Shown here: piece by piece, positions 54,429 to 62,453 of the stretch
How positions within the stretch are numbered: position 1 is the first letter of the stretch
Layout of the letters: each line of letters starts with the position of its first letter
Assembly: GCA_900074745.1 (NCBI GenBank)
Contig: LT598465.1
Coordinates: forward strand, 372,001-436,000
Source: Lachancea mirantina
Taxonomy: Eukaryota > Ascomycota > Saccharomycetes > Saccharomycetales > Saccharomycetaceae
Length of the DNA: 64,000 bases
Direction: 5' to 3'
Position numbers and translations under genes: made by a program
The notes under the pieces: generated by a model
Databases searched by the model: none
Told to the model about the DNA's origin: nothing
The model's input: only the letters and a program-made list of their open reading frames with translations

Positions 54429-55410
54429 CGCAGATAGAGAGGTATTCGTTCAAGTGACGCAAATCTCTGCATTGCAGCCAGGGCAGACTTTAAGTTACGA
54501 TACGAACAATTTTGCCTTCGCCCTAGCCCCAACTCACTCGTGTAAATCCTCACATAGTTTAAAGGCCTACTAGAATCATTAGATATTGTAGTGAAGCAGG
54601 AAATCTCGCTTCATTCACGACAGCATCTGACGACAAAGAATTATAAGATAATACACATGGCAATCACAATTGTGAGCATGCTCCAGTGGAATAAGTTCAA
54701 TTTGACGTTCCGCGTGGCTATACTTCAAAAAGAGCCACGGGATTTACAACTAGAGGTGTTACAAGATTTCAATCTGGATGAGGTTGCTGTCAAAACTCCT
54801 AATAGATTGAAAAAACGGATAAAAAAGGGACCCTTATTTTTGAATAATTAGCAATATATCATTGGAATTAATACGGTTGCTCCCAATGTTTGTTCTGTAT
54901 TATATCACGTCCTTGCCCATGGAGTTGACTACGACTCACGACCCGCGACACGATTACAACGTTACCCAAGACAACTCCTGGAACGATCGATCCCAAAAAA
55001 CGGACTTCATTGCAACGAAATAACCACTATTTAACCAAACAGGACTAGCGTAATCAAAATGATGACACTTGGACCACGACGATTACCCGAAATCAATTCA
55101 ATCTCGATTTCATCTTAGAATTCGTATGTTTTGCACGCTTCGAAAGCGACAACTGCGACAATTGTAAAGCCAATATTCTGGCATGATACACCAAAATAGT
55201 CCTGGACAGCTAAATACTTCACATTAACCAAGTTCCATTCCGTCGAAGTACCTCAGTTGGTCCTAACTGACCATAGTTGGTTCGAGCTTTTGGTTCCGTT
55301 CACGTGATCATCACCTCATACCTATGAGGAATCTGTCACCAGCATTCCAGAAGATGATAAACCAACTAAATCAAGCGAAGGGAAATCGAGTCGTTTGGCT
55401 CATCATTGAG
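54429..55410. other. Intergenic, V-ATPase f 3' flank / BSP1 promoter
   Basis: 982 bp, containing one possible small ORF (54657-54851, listed separately) and a CACGTG at 55301-55306 about 105 bp upstream of the BSP1 ATG. Near 55249-55285 the motif (C)AGTTGGT(T/C) occurs three times. No RNA gene recognised. Confidence 0.5.
54657..54851 (+). CDS. Possible small ORF, 64 aa, unknown
   Basis: ATG-started frame MAITIVSMLQWNKFNLTFRV... ending in a basic segment RLKKRIKKGPLFLNN. Composition is protein-like, with a hydrophobic start, a DLQLEVLQDFNLDEVAV amphipathic middle and a basic tail. I recognise no family and know no S. cerevisiae gene at this place. It may be real, lineage-specific or chance. 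Confidence 0.25.
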   Translation: MAITIVSMLQWNKFNLTFRVAILQKEPRDLQLEVLQDFNLDEVAVKTPNRLKKRIKKGPLFLNN

Positions 55411-57060
55411 ATGCCTACAGTTCGAGATTCGGATTTGGAGCTTTATCTTGCTAGAGTTCAAGAACTCGATAAACAACGACAACGATTACCCAGAGATAAA
55501 GAACCACCGAAACCCAAACCCAAACCAAATGGACTGTCACCTGCTTACAATGCGTCTGACTATGAAAAGGCTCAAAATATACTCAATGGTAACTATAAAA
55601 GTGAACGGTTTGAAGTCCCACAGTCAGACTTAGAGGAATCTTCGATTTCGTTTGGATCTGCATACAATTATGAACAGACGTATTCCCCCAAGAAAAGGGA
55701 TTCTGCCCGATTTGAGAAACCAAAATCTCTAGGATCTGCGTTTGAGTTGAAAAATCACTCTTTTTCAGGCAACACGCGATCGAAAACGTATACGGTATCT
55801 GAAGAGGATTATTTGTTACTTCAACGCTTGAAAGACAAGACCGGAGGTGCCAACAGCCTCCCGTCTCGTGGGAAGCCCAGATTGGTTTTCGAGGATGAAG
55901 AAGGCCCTCCTCTGCCGATGCGGCATGTGCATTCCAAACCGGAGAACATTCCCAATGTTTCAGTATCGCCCCAAAATGAGGAATCTCCACCGCCTTTACC
56001 CATCAGAAAGAATGTAGAAAACTCTAGTTATCCGCTAAAGGTATCTACAGGGAAAGAAGGTTTGATCGGACGTAATTTCTCCTTAAGAAACGTCTCAGGG
56101 AAGGGTTCGGATGTCGTTGTTCCTAATTTGAAATCGAGAAAACCTCACTTACAACCAATCGATAAAAAAAGTCCTCCTGCAACCGGTAAGGCGGCCAAAG
56201 ATTTGGAATTATCAAAACCTCTACCGCCCCTCCGCTCTAGTCGCTGTGTGCGTCCAGACACTGCACCTGAGAGAAGGGCTCCGAATATGTTTGAACTCCC
56301 CAATAGAAAGAAAACGGCTGATTCGCTTCCGCCTCGAACTACCAACATCCGCGGAACAGAAAATCTAACCCCGAAGCAGCTGCCCCTGGGCTTATCTTCG
56401 TCCATTGAAACTCCAATGGTGCCCAAGAAACCGGTCTTTTTGAAAACAGAAGCAAATGATAAAGAAGTAGTTACCAAACATTCCAAGCCAAAGCCACCAG
56501 TTCCTGAGAAAAAGACGTACTTGGCTCCACAATCCAAAGATCAACCTGCTAAAACAGAAGCATACGCCAAACTCGCCAGTCTTAAGACTATTCCGCCGAC
56601 TCCTACGAAAAAGGCAGAAGTGCCAGAGGGTCTCACGAAGAAACTGGTAAAGGCTCCGCCAGTGCCCACACGTAAGATATCTATGCCAGAAGCGCTTAAG
56701 CGAGTGGAGGAAATGAAGGCTAGAGAATCTAAAGCGCAAAGAACAGGAATTTCAGGGTCCAAACCGTGGCAACAAAATGACAACGCTGAACTCGCCCAGG
56801 TTTTACAGCGATTGAAACCAACTCAATCTAATCCAATCTCAAAAGTCGGTACACCGGGTAAAAGGAACGACGTTTCGACACTCAATTTTGAAGACTTTGT
56901 CGCTAAAGAGAAGCGAAGTAGCGCTCCTGCACTTGAGCATCAACAGAAAAACGGCACTAGTTCCGTAGAAAGTCTCGCCTCAAGCTCTTCTAGTACTCTG
57001 ACTCACGTTACCGCCAAGAGAAGCCGTGGTCCCAAGCGGAAACCTCCCAAGAATATATAA
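55411..57060 (+). CDS. BSP1: Actin cortical patch adaptor Bsp1
   Basis: Bsp1 links the synaptojanins Inp52/Inp53 (Sjl2/Sjl3) to actin patches and binds capping protein. The frame opens at 55324, but the ATG at 55411 gives MPTVRDSDLELYLARVQELD, aligned to the S. cerevisiae start, and 549 aa (576 there). The protein is disordered, with many Pro-rich SH3-type motifs (PPLPMRH, PPPLPIRK, PPVPTRK). SAYNYEQTYSPKK near 85 and SEEDYLLLQRLKD near 125 are strongly conserved with S. cerevisiae Bsp1. The last residues, LTHVTAKRSRGPKRKPP, fit the capping-protein-interaction (CPI) motif. Position next to V-ATPase f (YPR170W-B) matches YPR171W. Confidence 0.92.
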   Translation: MPTVRDSDLELYLARVQELDKQRQRLPRDKEPPKPKPKPNGLSPAYNASDYEKAQNILNGNYKSERFEVPQSDLEESSISFGSAYNYEQTYSPKKRDSARFEKPKSLGSAFELKNHSFSGNTRSKTYTVSEEDYLLLQRLKDKTGGANSLPSRGKPRLVFEDEEGPPLPMRHVHSKPENIPNVSVSPQNEESPPPLPIRKNVENSSYPLKVSTGKEGLIGRNFSLRNVSGKGSDVVVPNLKSRKPHLQPIDKKSPPATGKAAKDLELSKPLPPLRSSRCVRPDTAPERRAPNMFELPNRKKTADSLPPRTTNIRGTENLTPKQLPLGLSSSIETPMVPKKPVFLKTEANDKEVVTKHSKPKPPVPEKKTYLAPQSKDQPAKTEAYAKLASLKTIPPTPTKKAEVPEGLTKKLVKAPPVPTRKISMPEALKRVEEMKARESKAQRTGISGSKPWQQNDNAELAQVLQRLKPTQSNPISKVGTPGKRNDVSTLNFEDFVAKEKRSSAPALEHQQKNGTSSVESLASSSSSTLTHVTAKRSRGPKRKPPKNI

Positions 57061-57718
57061 GTTTCGTGGGTAAAGATCAGAGTACATGGTCTTGAGGACA
57101 GAAACTCGAGGAGTGTTGCACTAGTCTCTTTGGAATGACCAGGAACATACGAGAAACGTGCCATGACAGCCTTTGACGTATCAATCGAACGCCGAATGGC
57201 GATGATCCGGTTCTGACGCGAAAAGTCACGTGCACTCCTTGGAGGCTTTTATCCAAGCCAAAGTCGCTCGCGAAATGCAAACTTTTAAAACCGTGTCGAC
57301 TCAAGCAGCGGAGAAATCACATAATGGCAATTTTGCGAGCTTTCGAGGACGTCTTCCACGCCGTTGAACGCGCTTCCCGATTTAAATCACCTTACACGGA
57401 AGATGTAAAATTCGTGAGTGGGTCACGTGCAATGACATTCTAGAAAGAATTTTGACTTTAATGCCAATATCAACAACAGCGTCCACTAGGACTGGAACAG
57501 GTATAAACACTGACGGGCTAGATATATCTCGCTGCAGGGAGACCTTGAACATTTGAAAAGTTCTTGATTGTGAAAAGCTTGGAAAAACAAGCTTTTTTTG
57601 ACAGGTGAAATACACCAAGCGAGCAGCTTCACACTTAGCGAAAAAGCGCGTTGAAAGGGGCTGGAATCAGAGTGCCTGTGTGCTTAATCGTTGCTTGCGA
57701 AGTTAAAAAGCGTAAGAG
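57061..57718. other. Intergenic, BSP1 3' flank / PDP3 promoter
   Basis: 658 bp with two TCACGTGCA sites (CACGTG at 57227-57232 and 57424-57429). Short frames on the minus strand look random. Confidence 0.5.
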
Positions 57719-58633
57719 ATGGGTGAGGATCTAAGAACTGGGGATTTGGTTTTGTGTAAAGTCGGGTCCTTTGCACCTTGGCCAGCCGTCGTGTTCCCGC
57801 AGCGACTACTCAGAAAGGACGTATATCGCAGGAGACGTGCGGATTGCGTTGCGGTGTGTTTTTTGAATGACGAGACATATTACTGGGATAAGCCTGCACG
57901 TTTGAAACGGCTGGAAAAGGACACAATACGACAGTTTTTGGACGATGCTGCTATGTCGGGAGACGTTGACGAATTTCTGGTGGGAGCCTATGAAGAGGCG
58001 GCGGACTACGACTCGTTACATGAGTTTATCATGCGAAGGCTCAGTGATGAGGGGCGTACTGACGACTGGGACGGTAAAGAGAAACTGGAAGCCGGTCAGG
58101 ATCCGTTTGAGGGTAAAAAGTCTGAGTCGCCTGCTGCCGCGACGACGACGACAAAATCTAAAAACAAACGGCCTCGTTCTGCGAAGAGTGCGGACAATGA
58201 GAATGGTATGCCCCGCTCGACTGAAGACAATGGTACCAGCTCAAATAAACCTGTGCCCCTCATTTCGAAGTCACGTGACTCAGCTAAAACAGATCGCAAG
58301 CGACAAAGGTTAGATCAAAGCAGGCGAATTGAAATAACGCTTCTGTTCCGTCGTAAATTGCAAAGGAACTTGGTACAACGAGATACACCTCCGTCTGACG
58401 ACGAAATTAAGGAATCTCACAAGTTGCTTCGTAAAATCAACGAAAACCTCATTGCCAACGACCAATTTTTCGATATTAACGCTCTGCGACAAAGCAAACT
58501 ACACAAGTTGCTAAAGGTCATATCGAATGATAGGAATTTGGAAGAATTCCATGAAGAATGTACCACCATTTTGGACAAATGGTCACCCATCATACGCGAA
58601 TTGAAATTGGAAAAATTGAAAACCAAGACATAA
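57719..58633 (+). CDS. PDP3: PWWP-domain subunit of the NuA3b histone acetyltransferase
   Basis: The 304-aa protein equals S. cerevisiae Pdp3 (YLR455W, 304 aa). Its PWWP domain reads H3K36me3 and brings NuA3b to transcribed chromatin. The PWWP domain is residues 5-95, with the motif appearing as FAPWPAVVFPQ and the aromatic cage region TYYWDKPARL. A basic, disordered middle (130-200) is followed by a conserved helical C-terminus (RKLQRNLVQRDTPPSDDEIKESHKLLRKINE) that resembles a TFIIS-N/LEDGF-like helical bundle. BSP1-PDP3-YPR172W/YLR456W-VPS4 merges chromosome XVI and XII order. A GC-rich hairpin follows the stop codon. Confidence 0.93.
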   Translation: MGEDLRTGDLVLCKVGSFAPWPAVVFPQRLLRKDVYRRRRADCVAVCFLNDETYYWDKPARLKRLEKDTIRQFLDDAAMSGDVDEFLVGAYEEAADYDSLHEFIMRRLSDEGRTDDWDGKEKLEAGQDPFEGKKSESPAAATTTTKSKNKRPRSAKSADNENGMPRSTEDNGTSSNKPVPLISKSRDSAKTDRKRQRLDQSRRIEITLLFRRKLQRNLVQRDTPPSDDEIKESHKLLRKINENLIANDQFFDINALRQSKLHKLLKVISNDRNLEEFHEECTTILDKWSPIIRELKLEKLKTKT

Positions 58634-59062
58634 TTTTGCATTCTGGTCAAAAAGGACGACAGCGCTGACCGGTTGGTGGCCACGGCGGCGACCGTGGCCT
58701 TAGAACCGAGTAGGATTGACTCTGGATATCCTGGTGCCCGTTTAAATTCGATTTTTTTCAATGAAATCTAAAATCAATATTTACAGACATTGGATCACCC
58801 TAATGTAGAGGCTTTCACGACAAGCGACTGGCGTGGCCTCCACAAGCTTCTGCACGTTCCCTGAAGCTCGTTCGACCTAGACTCTTAGTCATGTACTATC
58901 TAATATATAATAAACCCAGATTTGCATAGGTAAGTTGAGACGGCTTTTTTTCAATAATTAAAGGGTTTTGCTAAAACTTGAAAATGTATATATAAGCTGA
59001 ACCAGTTAGGTCTCTAGAAATCCATTTACAATTTATTTTTGCCACCCCTAGAATCACCAATC
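58634..59062. other. PDP3 3' flank and YPR172W-like promoter
   Basis: 429 bp with a strong hairpin at 58678-58699 and an AT-rich promoter with a TATA-like TATATATAA near 58985-58995, about 70 bp before the next ATG. Confidence 0.55.
58678..58699. terminator. GC-rich hairpin downstream of PDP3
   Basis: Perfect 8-bp inverted repeat GGCCACGG/CCGTGGCC with a 6-nt loop (58686-58691), 45 bp after the PDP3 stop. It may sit in the 3' UTR. A termination or stability role is inference; yeast Pol II genes do not normally need such hairpins. Confidence 0.4.
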
Positions 59063-59680
59063 ATGTCATGCCCCGCCAGTTTACCAGAACACGTTTTGAG
59101 TCTCTTGAAAACTTCCAAATATCTTCATTTAGCAACCTGTTCAAAGCCAGAATGTATTCCATCCGTCTCCCTGATGAACTATACGTATATCCCACCTCAC
59201 AAGGTTTACAACAGTCACGATGAAACTGCAGAAGAATATCAAAAAGAAGAACATTACATTATATTGGGAACTCAAAAGGATACGGCTAAATATGCCAATA
59301 TTCAACAAAATCCAGAAGTTTCTGTATTGATACATGATTGGGTTACTGCCAAGAAACTATCATTACGGAAAAATAGTCAATCGAATACTCCGACTCCCGA
59401 GCCTACTGGGATCCAGAATGCCGATCATCCAAGTAGACTTTTGAACTTATTACAGGAATTGAACCAATCCGAACTATCTCAAATGAGTGCCACTTTAAGA
59501 GGGTATGCAGAGTCCATTGACCCCACATCCCAAGAATCTAAATATTACGAGGCAGAATTGTTGAAAACCAATCCAGACGTTTCTGTTTACATTGAGGGAA
59601 AGAATTTTGCCCTAGTCAAAGTTAGGTTAGAAAATGCTAAAGTTTCCGATAGTGAAAATCACACCAGATTCTATGGTTAA
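59063..59680 (+). CDS. Pyridoxamine-phosphate-oxidase-like flavin-binding protein (YPR172W/YLR456W family)
   Basis: This is the single orthologue of the S. cerevisiae pair YPR172W/YLR456W (about 200 aa), of unknown function. The frame opens at a TTG (59039); the first ATG (59063) gives 205 aa, MSCPASLPEHVLSLLKTSKY. The split-barrel FMN-binding fold of the PNPOx family is suggested by YLHLATCSKPECIPSVSLMNYTY at the start, the central HYIILGTQKDTAKYANIQQNPEVSVLIHD, and the C-terminal VSVYIEGKNFALVKVRLENAKVSD. Enzymatic activity is not established for this branch. It is convergent with VPS4, 52 bp apart. Confidence 0.9.
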   Translation: MSCPASLPEHVLSLLKTSKYLHLATCSKPECIPSVSLMNYTYIPPHKVYNSHDETAEEYQKEEHYIILGTQKDTAKYANIQQNPEVSVLIHDWVTAKKLSLRKNSQSNTPTPEPTGIQNADHPSRLLNLLQELNQSELSQMSATLRGYAESIDPTSQESKYYEAELLKTNPDVSVYIEGKNFALVKVRLENAKVSDSENHTRFYG

Positions 59681-59732
59681 TATATGACTATTATGAGCTA
59701 AATATGTTACACAGGGACCTTTATTTCGCCTT

Positions 59733-61019
59733 TTAGTTACCCTCTTGACCAAAATCGTTCGTGAATTGTAACTGTTTATTTAAATCTTCTTCATTGACCG
59801 TTGGTCTTGAGGTTTTGATAGCTTTCATGAAATCTTTAATGGTTAGGTCAGGTTCTTGTAATTCGTCTGTTTCGATATCAGTCCAACTCATCTCTTGTGC
59901 ACCTTCGTCCCCCGGTGAACAAGGAATTAATTTGCGACAATTGGGGTCTTCGGAAACGTTTTTGAAGTGGGTGGCACTTTGGATTTTACGGATAGGTTGC
60001 ATGAGAGCGTCTTTGACCACTACGGCGATATCGCTTCCCGAGTAACCGTCGGTGAGTTGTCCCAAAGTCTTGAAATCCTCCTTATTTACAGCGCATGGAG
60101 TGTCACCAATGTTAAGTTCAAACATTCTGGTACGCGCCGCAAGATCTGGCAAAGGTATGTAAATTCTTTTTTCAAAACGTCGCCTTATAGCACTGTCAAG
60201 TTGCCATGGGATGTTTGTTGCTCCCAGGACTAACACACCCGTAGGATCATTACCCACACCATTCATTTGCACAAGTAATTCCGTCTTGATTCTTCTACTC
60301 GCTTCGCTTTCACCTTCGCCTCTTTGACCAGTCAAAGCGTCTACCTCATCTATGAAAATGATGGAAGGTTTGTTTTCACGCGCCATGGCAAACAATTGCT
60401 TCACTAGTCGTTCAGATTCACCCATCCATTTGGAAACCAAGTCACTGGAACTTATACTAAAAAACGTGGAATTCGCTTCAGTAGCGACAGCTTTGGCCAA
60501 AAACGATTTACCAGTACCAGGGGGACCGTACAACAAAATCCCCGACGTCGGTTTCCGGTTCCCAGTAAATAAATGCGGGAATTTCACAGGTAAAATGACA
60601 GCTTCTTTCAGAGCCTCTTTCGCACCTTCCAAACCTGCAATATCTTCCCATCTCACATTTGGCTTTTGGGTCAAAATCGCTCCGGACAACGCACCGCGCA
60701 ATTTTTTATCATCCGTATCATCGTCGTTATTCGAATTCGCACTGCTTTTCTTTGCAGCGGTTTCTTTCTTGGTTTTCTTCTTCTCTCCTTCCGATCCCAA
60801 GTGTTCTTTTAACTGTTCTGCCCGGTTTAAATACTCAGTAAACTTGGCACGTATCAAATCCTTGGATTTAGGGTTCTTCTCATATTTGAGAGCCAGCATC
60901 AAATAATCCAATCCATTGTAATATGCAGTGTACGCTTCTTCATATTGCGTTGCGGTGTCGAAATCAATGGCTTTTTGAATCAACCCAATTCCTTTGGTAA
61001 GAAAATCACCGGTACTCAT
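59733..61019 (-). CDS. VPS4: ESCRT-III disassembly AAA ATPase Vps4
   Basis: Vps4 is the AAA ATPase that remodels and recycles ESCRT-III at endosomes and other membranes. The frame opens upstream at a TTG; the ATG at 61019 gives [11 protein letters not shown], the family start, and 428 aa (437 in S. cerevisiae). The MIT domain spans 2-75. A charged linker rich in Lys and Asp follows. The AAA domain has Walker A GPPGTGKS near 163 and Walker [10 protein letters not shown] near 222, plus the arginine-finger segment [14 protein letters not shown] beta domain precedes the C-terminal helix, which ends [10 protein letters not shown]. All catalytic residues are present. Confidence 0.97.
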   Translation of the reverse strand: MSTGDFLTKGIGLIQKAIDFDTATQYEEAYTAYYNGLDYLMLALKYEKNPKSKDLIRAKFTEYLNRAEQLKEHLGSEGEKKKTKKETAAKKSSANSNNDDDTDDKKLRGALSGAILTQKPNVRWEDIAGLEGAKEALKEAVILPVKFPHLFTGNRKPTSGILLYGPPGTGKSFLAKAVATEANSTFFSISSSDLVSKWMGESERLVKQLFAMARENKPSIIFIDEVDALTGQRGEGESEASRRIKTELLVQMNGVGNDPTGVLVLGATNIPWQLDSAIRRRFEKRIYIPLPDLAARTRMFELNIGDTPCAVNKEDFKTLGQLTDGYSGSDIAVVVKDALMQPIRKIQSATHFKNVSEDPNCRKLIPCSPGDEGAQEMSWTDIETDELQEPDLTIKDFMKAIKTSRPTVNEEDLNKQLQFTNDFGQEGN

Positions 61020-61185
61020 CCCACCGCCACTGGATATAATGGATGGATTCGACAAACCCCACAAGTGACTCGTCTGATACCTTCTTCCACCGGAGTAATC
61101 TCCTATCAGAGAGAACCGAACCCAGCTTCAAGAGCTTTTTGGCCTGAAGATGCCGGGTAACATCATCGCTATAATTGGGCCATTC

Positions 61186-62124
61186 CTAACCGACATGGGA
61201 CGAATTGTACTTGGAATAGTCGACTCTGATCGGCGACAACGAGTCACTGTGATCACTGAGGTCGTTGGGGTCGTTTTTGAAATTTTCAGCTTTTGGAATG
61301 GTGGGATACTTGGCATAAAAGTCGAGTTCCGTGTCTTGTAGAATATCGGCCGGAATCCTGTATTTGGAAGGACTGGATGTCACCAACGGCGCGACGTGGT
61401 GCACTGGAGATGGTAAGAGCGTGTCGGGTGCGGGTTTCAGATCATTTCTTTGCAAGTTAGTAATTCTGCGTCGAGATTTCAAATAATCGTCATCTATGTT
61501 GGTATCATCGATCAAACTTTCCAGAAGCGAGTTTTTCTCTGTGGCGAACTTAAGTTTCTTGTGCATGACTCTAAGTTCGTCCTTGGTCGTGGCGAGTCGT
61601 TGTGTGACGTCTGCGAGTTGTGTTTCGAGCAAAATTACTTGATCCATTTCGGAAGCGTGTGGAAGTCGCTTTGGTCCTAACGCTTTACGAGGCACTCTTC
61701 TGAGCTCATCTAGCATCCGATCGTCGTATTGTTTCTCTAGTAACCTGCGTTTCAGGGCCGCGCTGTTCGCAATACGTCTTTGAATTTGGGATCGCGTGTG
61801 CAACGTTTGTGGAACACCTGTTGTCACGGTATAACCGGCATACGCCTTCTCCATAGCTTTCAAGTCATCCTCTTCTGAAGAGAATACGCTTTTGATTCTG
61901 TCTAGCCATCCTTTTGACTGAACCGTCTTCAAATCATTCGTGGTTCTTCTTGTCACCCTACGTGGTCCAATTTTCGTCCTTTCTCGTGGTTTTTGTACCC
62001 GAAACTGGGGTTTCCGGGCCTCCCGAGCCGTCCTACGCCATCTACTCAGCGACCCATCCTCTCGTTTACGAGTTTCCTTCGCCCCAAACAGACCAGACAC
62101 TAGCTCTTTGATGGATGTCACCAT
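61186..62124 (-). CDS. NBP1: Spindle-pole-body duplication factor Nbp1/Csa1
   Basis: This is the single orthologue of Nbp1 (319 aa) and Csa1. Nbp1 helps insert the new spindle pole body into the nuclear envelope. The N-terminus (MVTSIKELVSGLFGAKETRK) can form an amphipathic helix, as in S. cerevisiae Nbp1, where it binds the nuclear membrane. A basic, Arg-rich segment (20-75) follows. A coiled coil lies near 160-205 (LETQLADVTQRLATTKDELR). The C-terminal part is disordered, with SP/TP sites (LSPIRVDYSKY) suggesting CDK control. It shares a 329-bp divergent promoter, containing an MCB, with DPB2. Confidence 0.88.
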   Translation of the reverse strand: MVTSIKELVSGLFGAKETRKREDGSLSRWRRTAREARKPQFRVQKPRERTKIGPRRVTRRTTNDLKTVQSKGWLDRIKSVFSSEEDDLKAMEKAYAGYTVTTGVPQTLHTRSQIQRRIANSAALKRRLLEKQYDDRMLDELRRVPRKALGPKRLPHASEMDQVILLETQLADVTQRLATTKDELRVMHKKLKFATEKNSLLESLIDDTNIDDDYLKSRRRITNLQRNDLKPAPDTLLPSPVHHVAPLVTSSPSKYRIPADILQDTELDFYAKYPTIPKAENFKNDPNDLSDHSDSLSPIRVDYSKYNSSHVG

Positions 62125-62341
62125 TGCCCAAAAACACCTCTAAGTGGAGATCAAATTTGGTCTCCAAGAGCTCAAATGTTCGCCACAGCGCGTGGAACAC
62201 AGATCAATCGTTCTAATCGCCGAAAATGGACCAATTCGGAGGTCTTTTGGGTTTAGATTCGCGTTAGCTCCACGTGATTTTTCAGTTTGATGACAACTTG
62301 GGCCTTTTCAAGTTTACGCGCCTTTTAATATATTGGAAAAG

Positions 62342-62347
62342 ACGCGT
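62342..62347. promoter_or_regulatory. MCB (ACGCGT) in the DPB2/NBP1 promoter
   Basis: An exact ACGCGT, 107 bp upstream of the DPB2 ATG, with a related ACGCGC near 62315. MCB is the site of MBF, which drives replication genes at G1/S; yeast DPB2 is cell-cycle regulated. A CACGTG is at 62271-62276. Confidence 0.75.
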
Positions 62348-62453
62348 AACTCGAAATGGCATCACCGGTGCTGGCTGAATATTGGAGAGAACCAAAGCAT
62401 ATCGCACTTCTAAGGGCTAATTAGAGATAAATTAGACATTTACGATCAAAAGT

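Noticed and set aside
55249-55300. tRNA-like B box (GGTTCGAGC) upstream of BSP1
   Set aside because: No A box at the right spacing and no acceptor stem.
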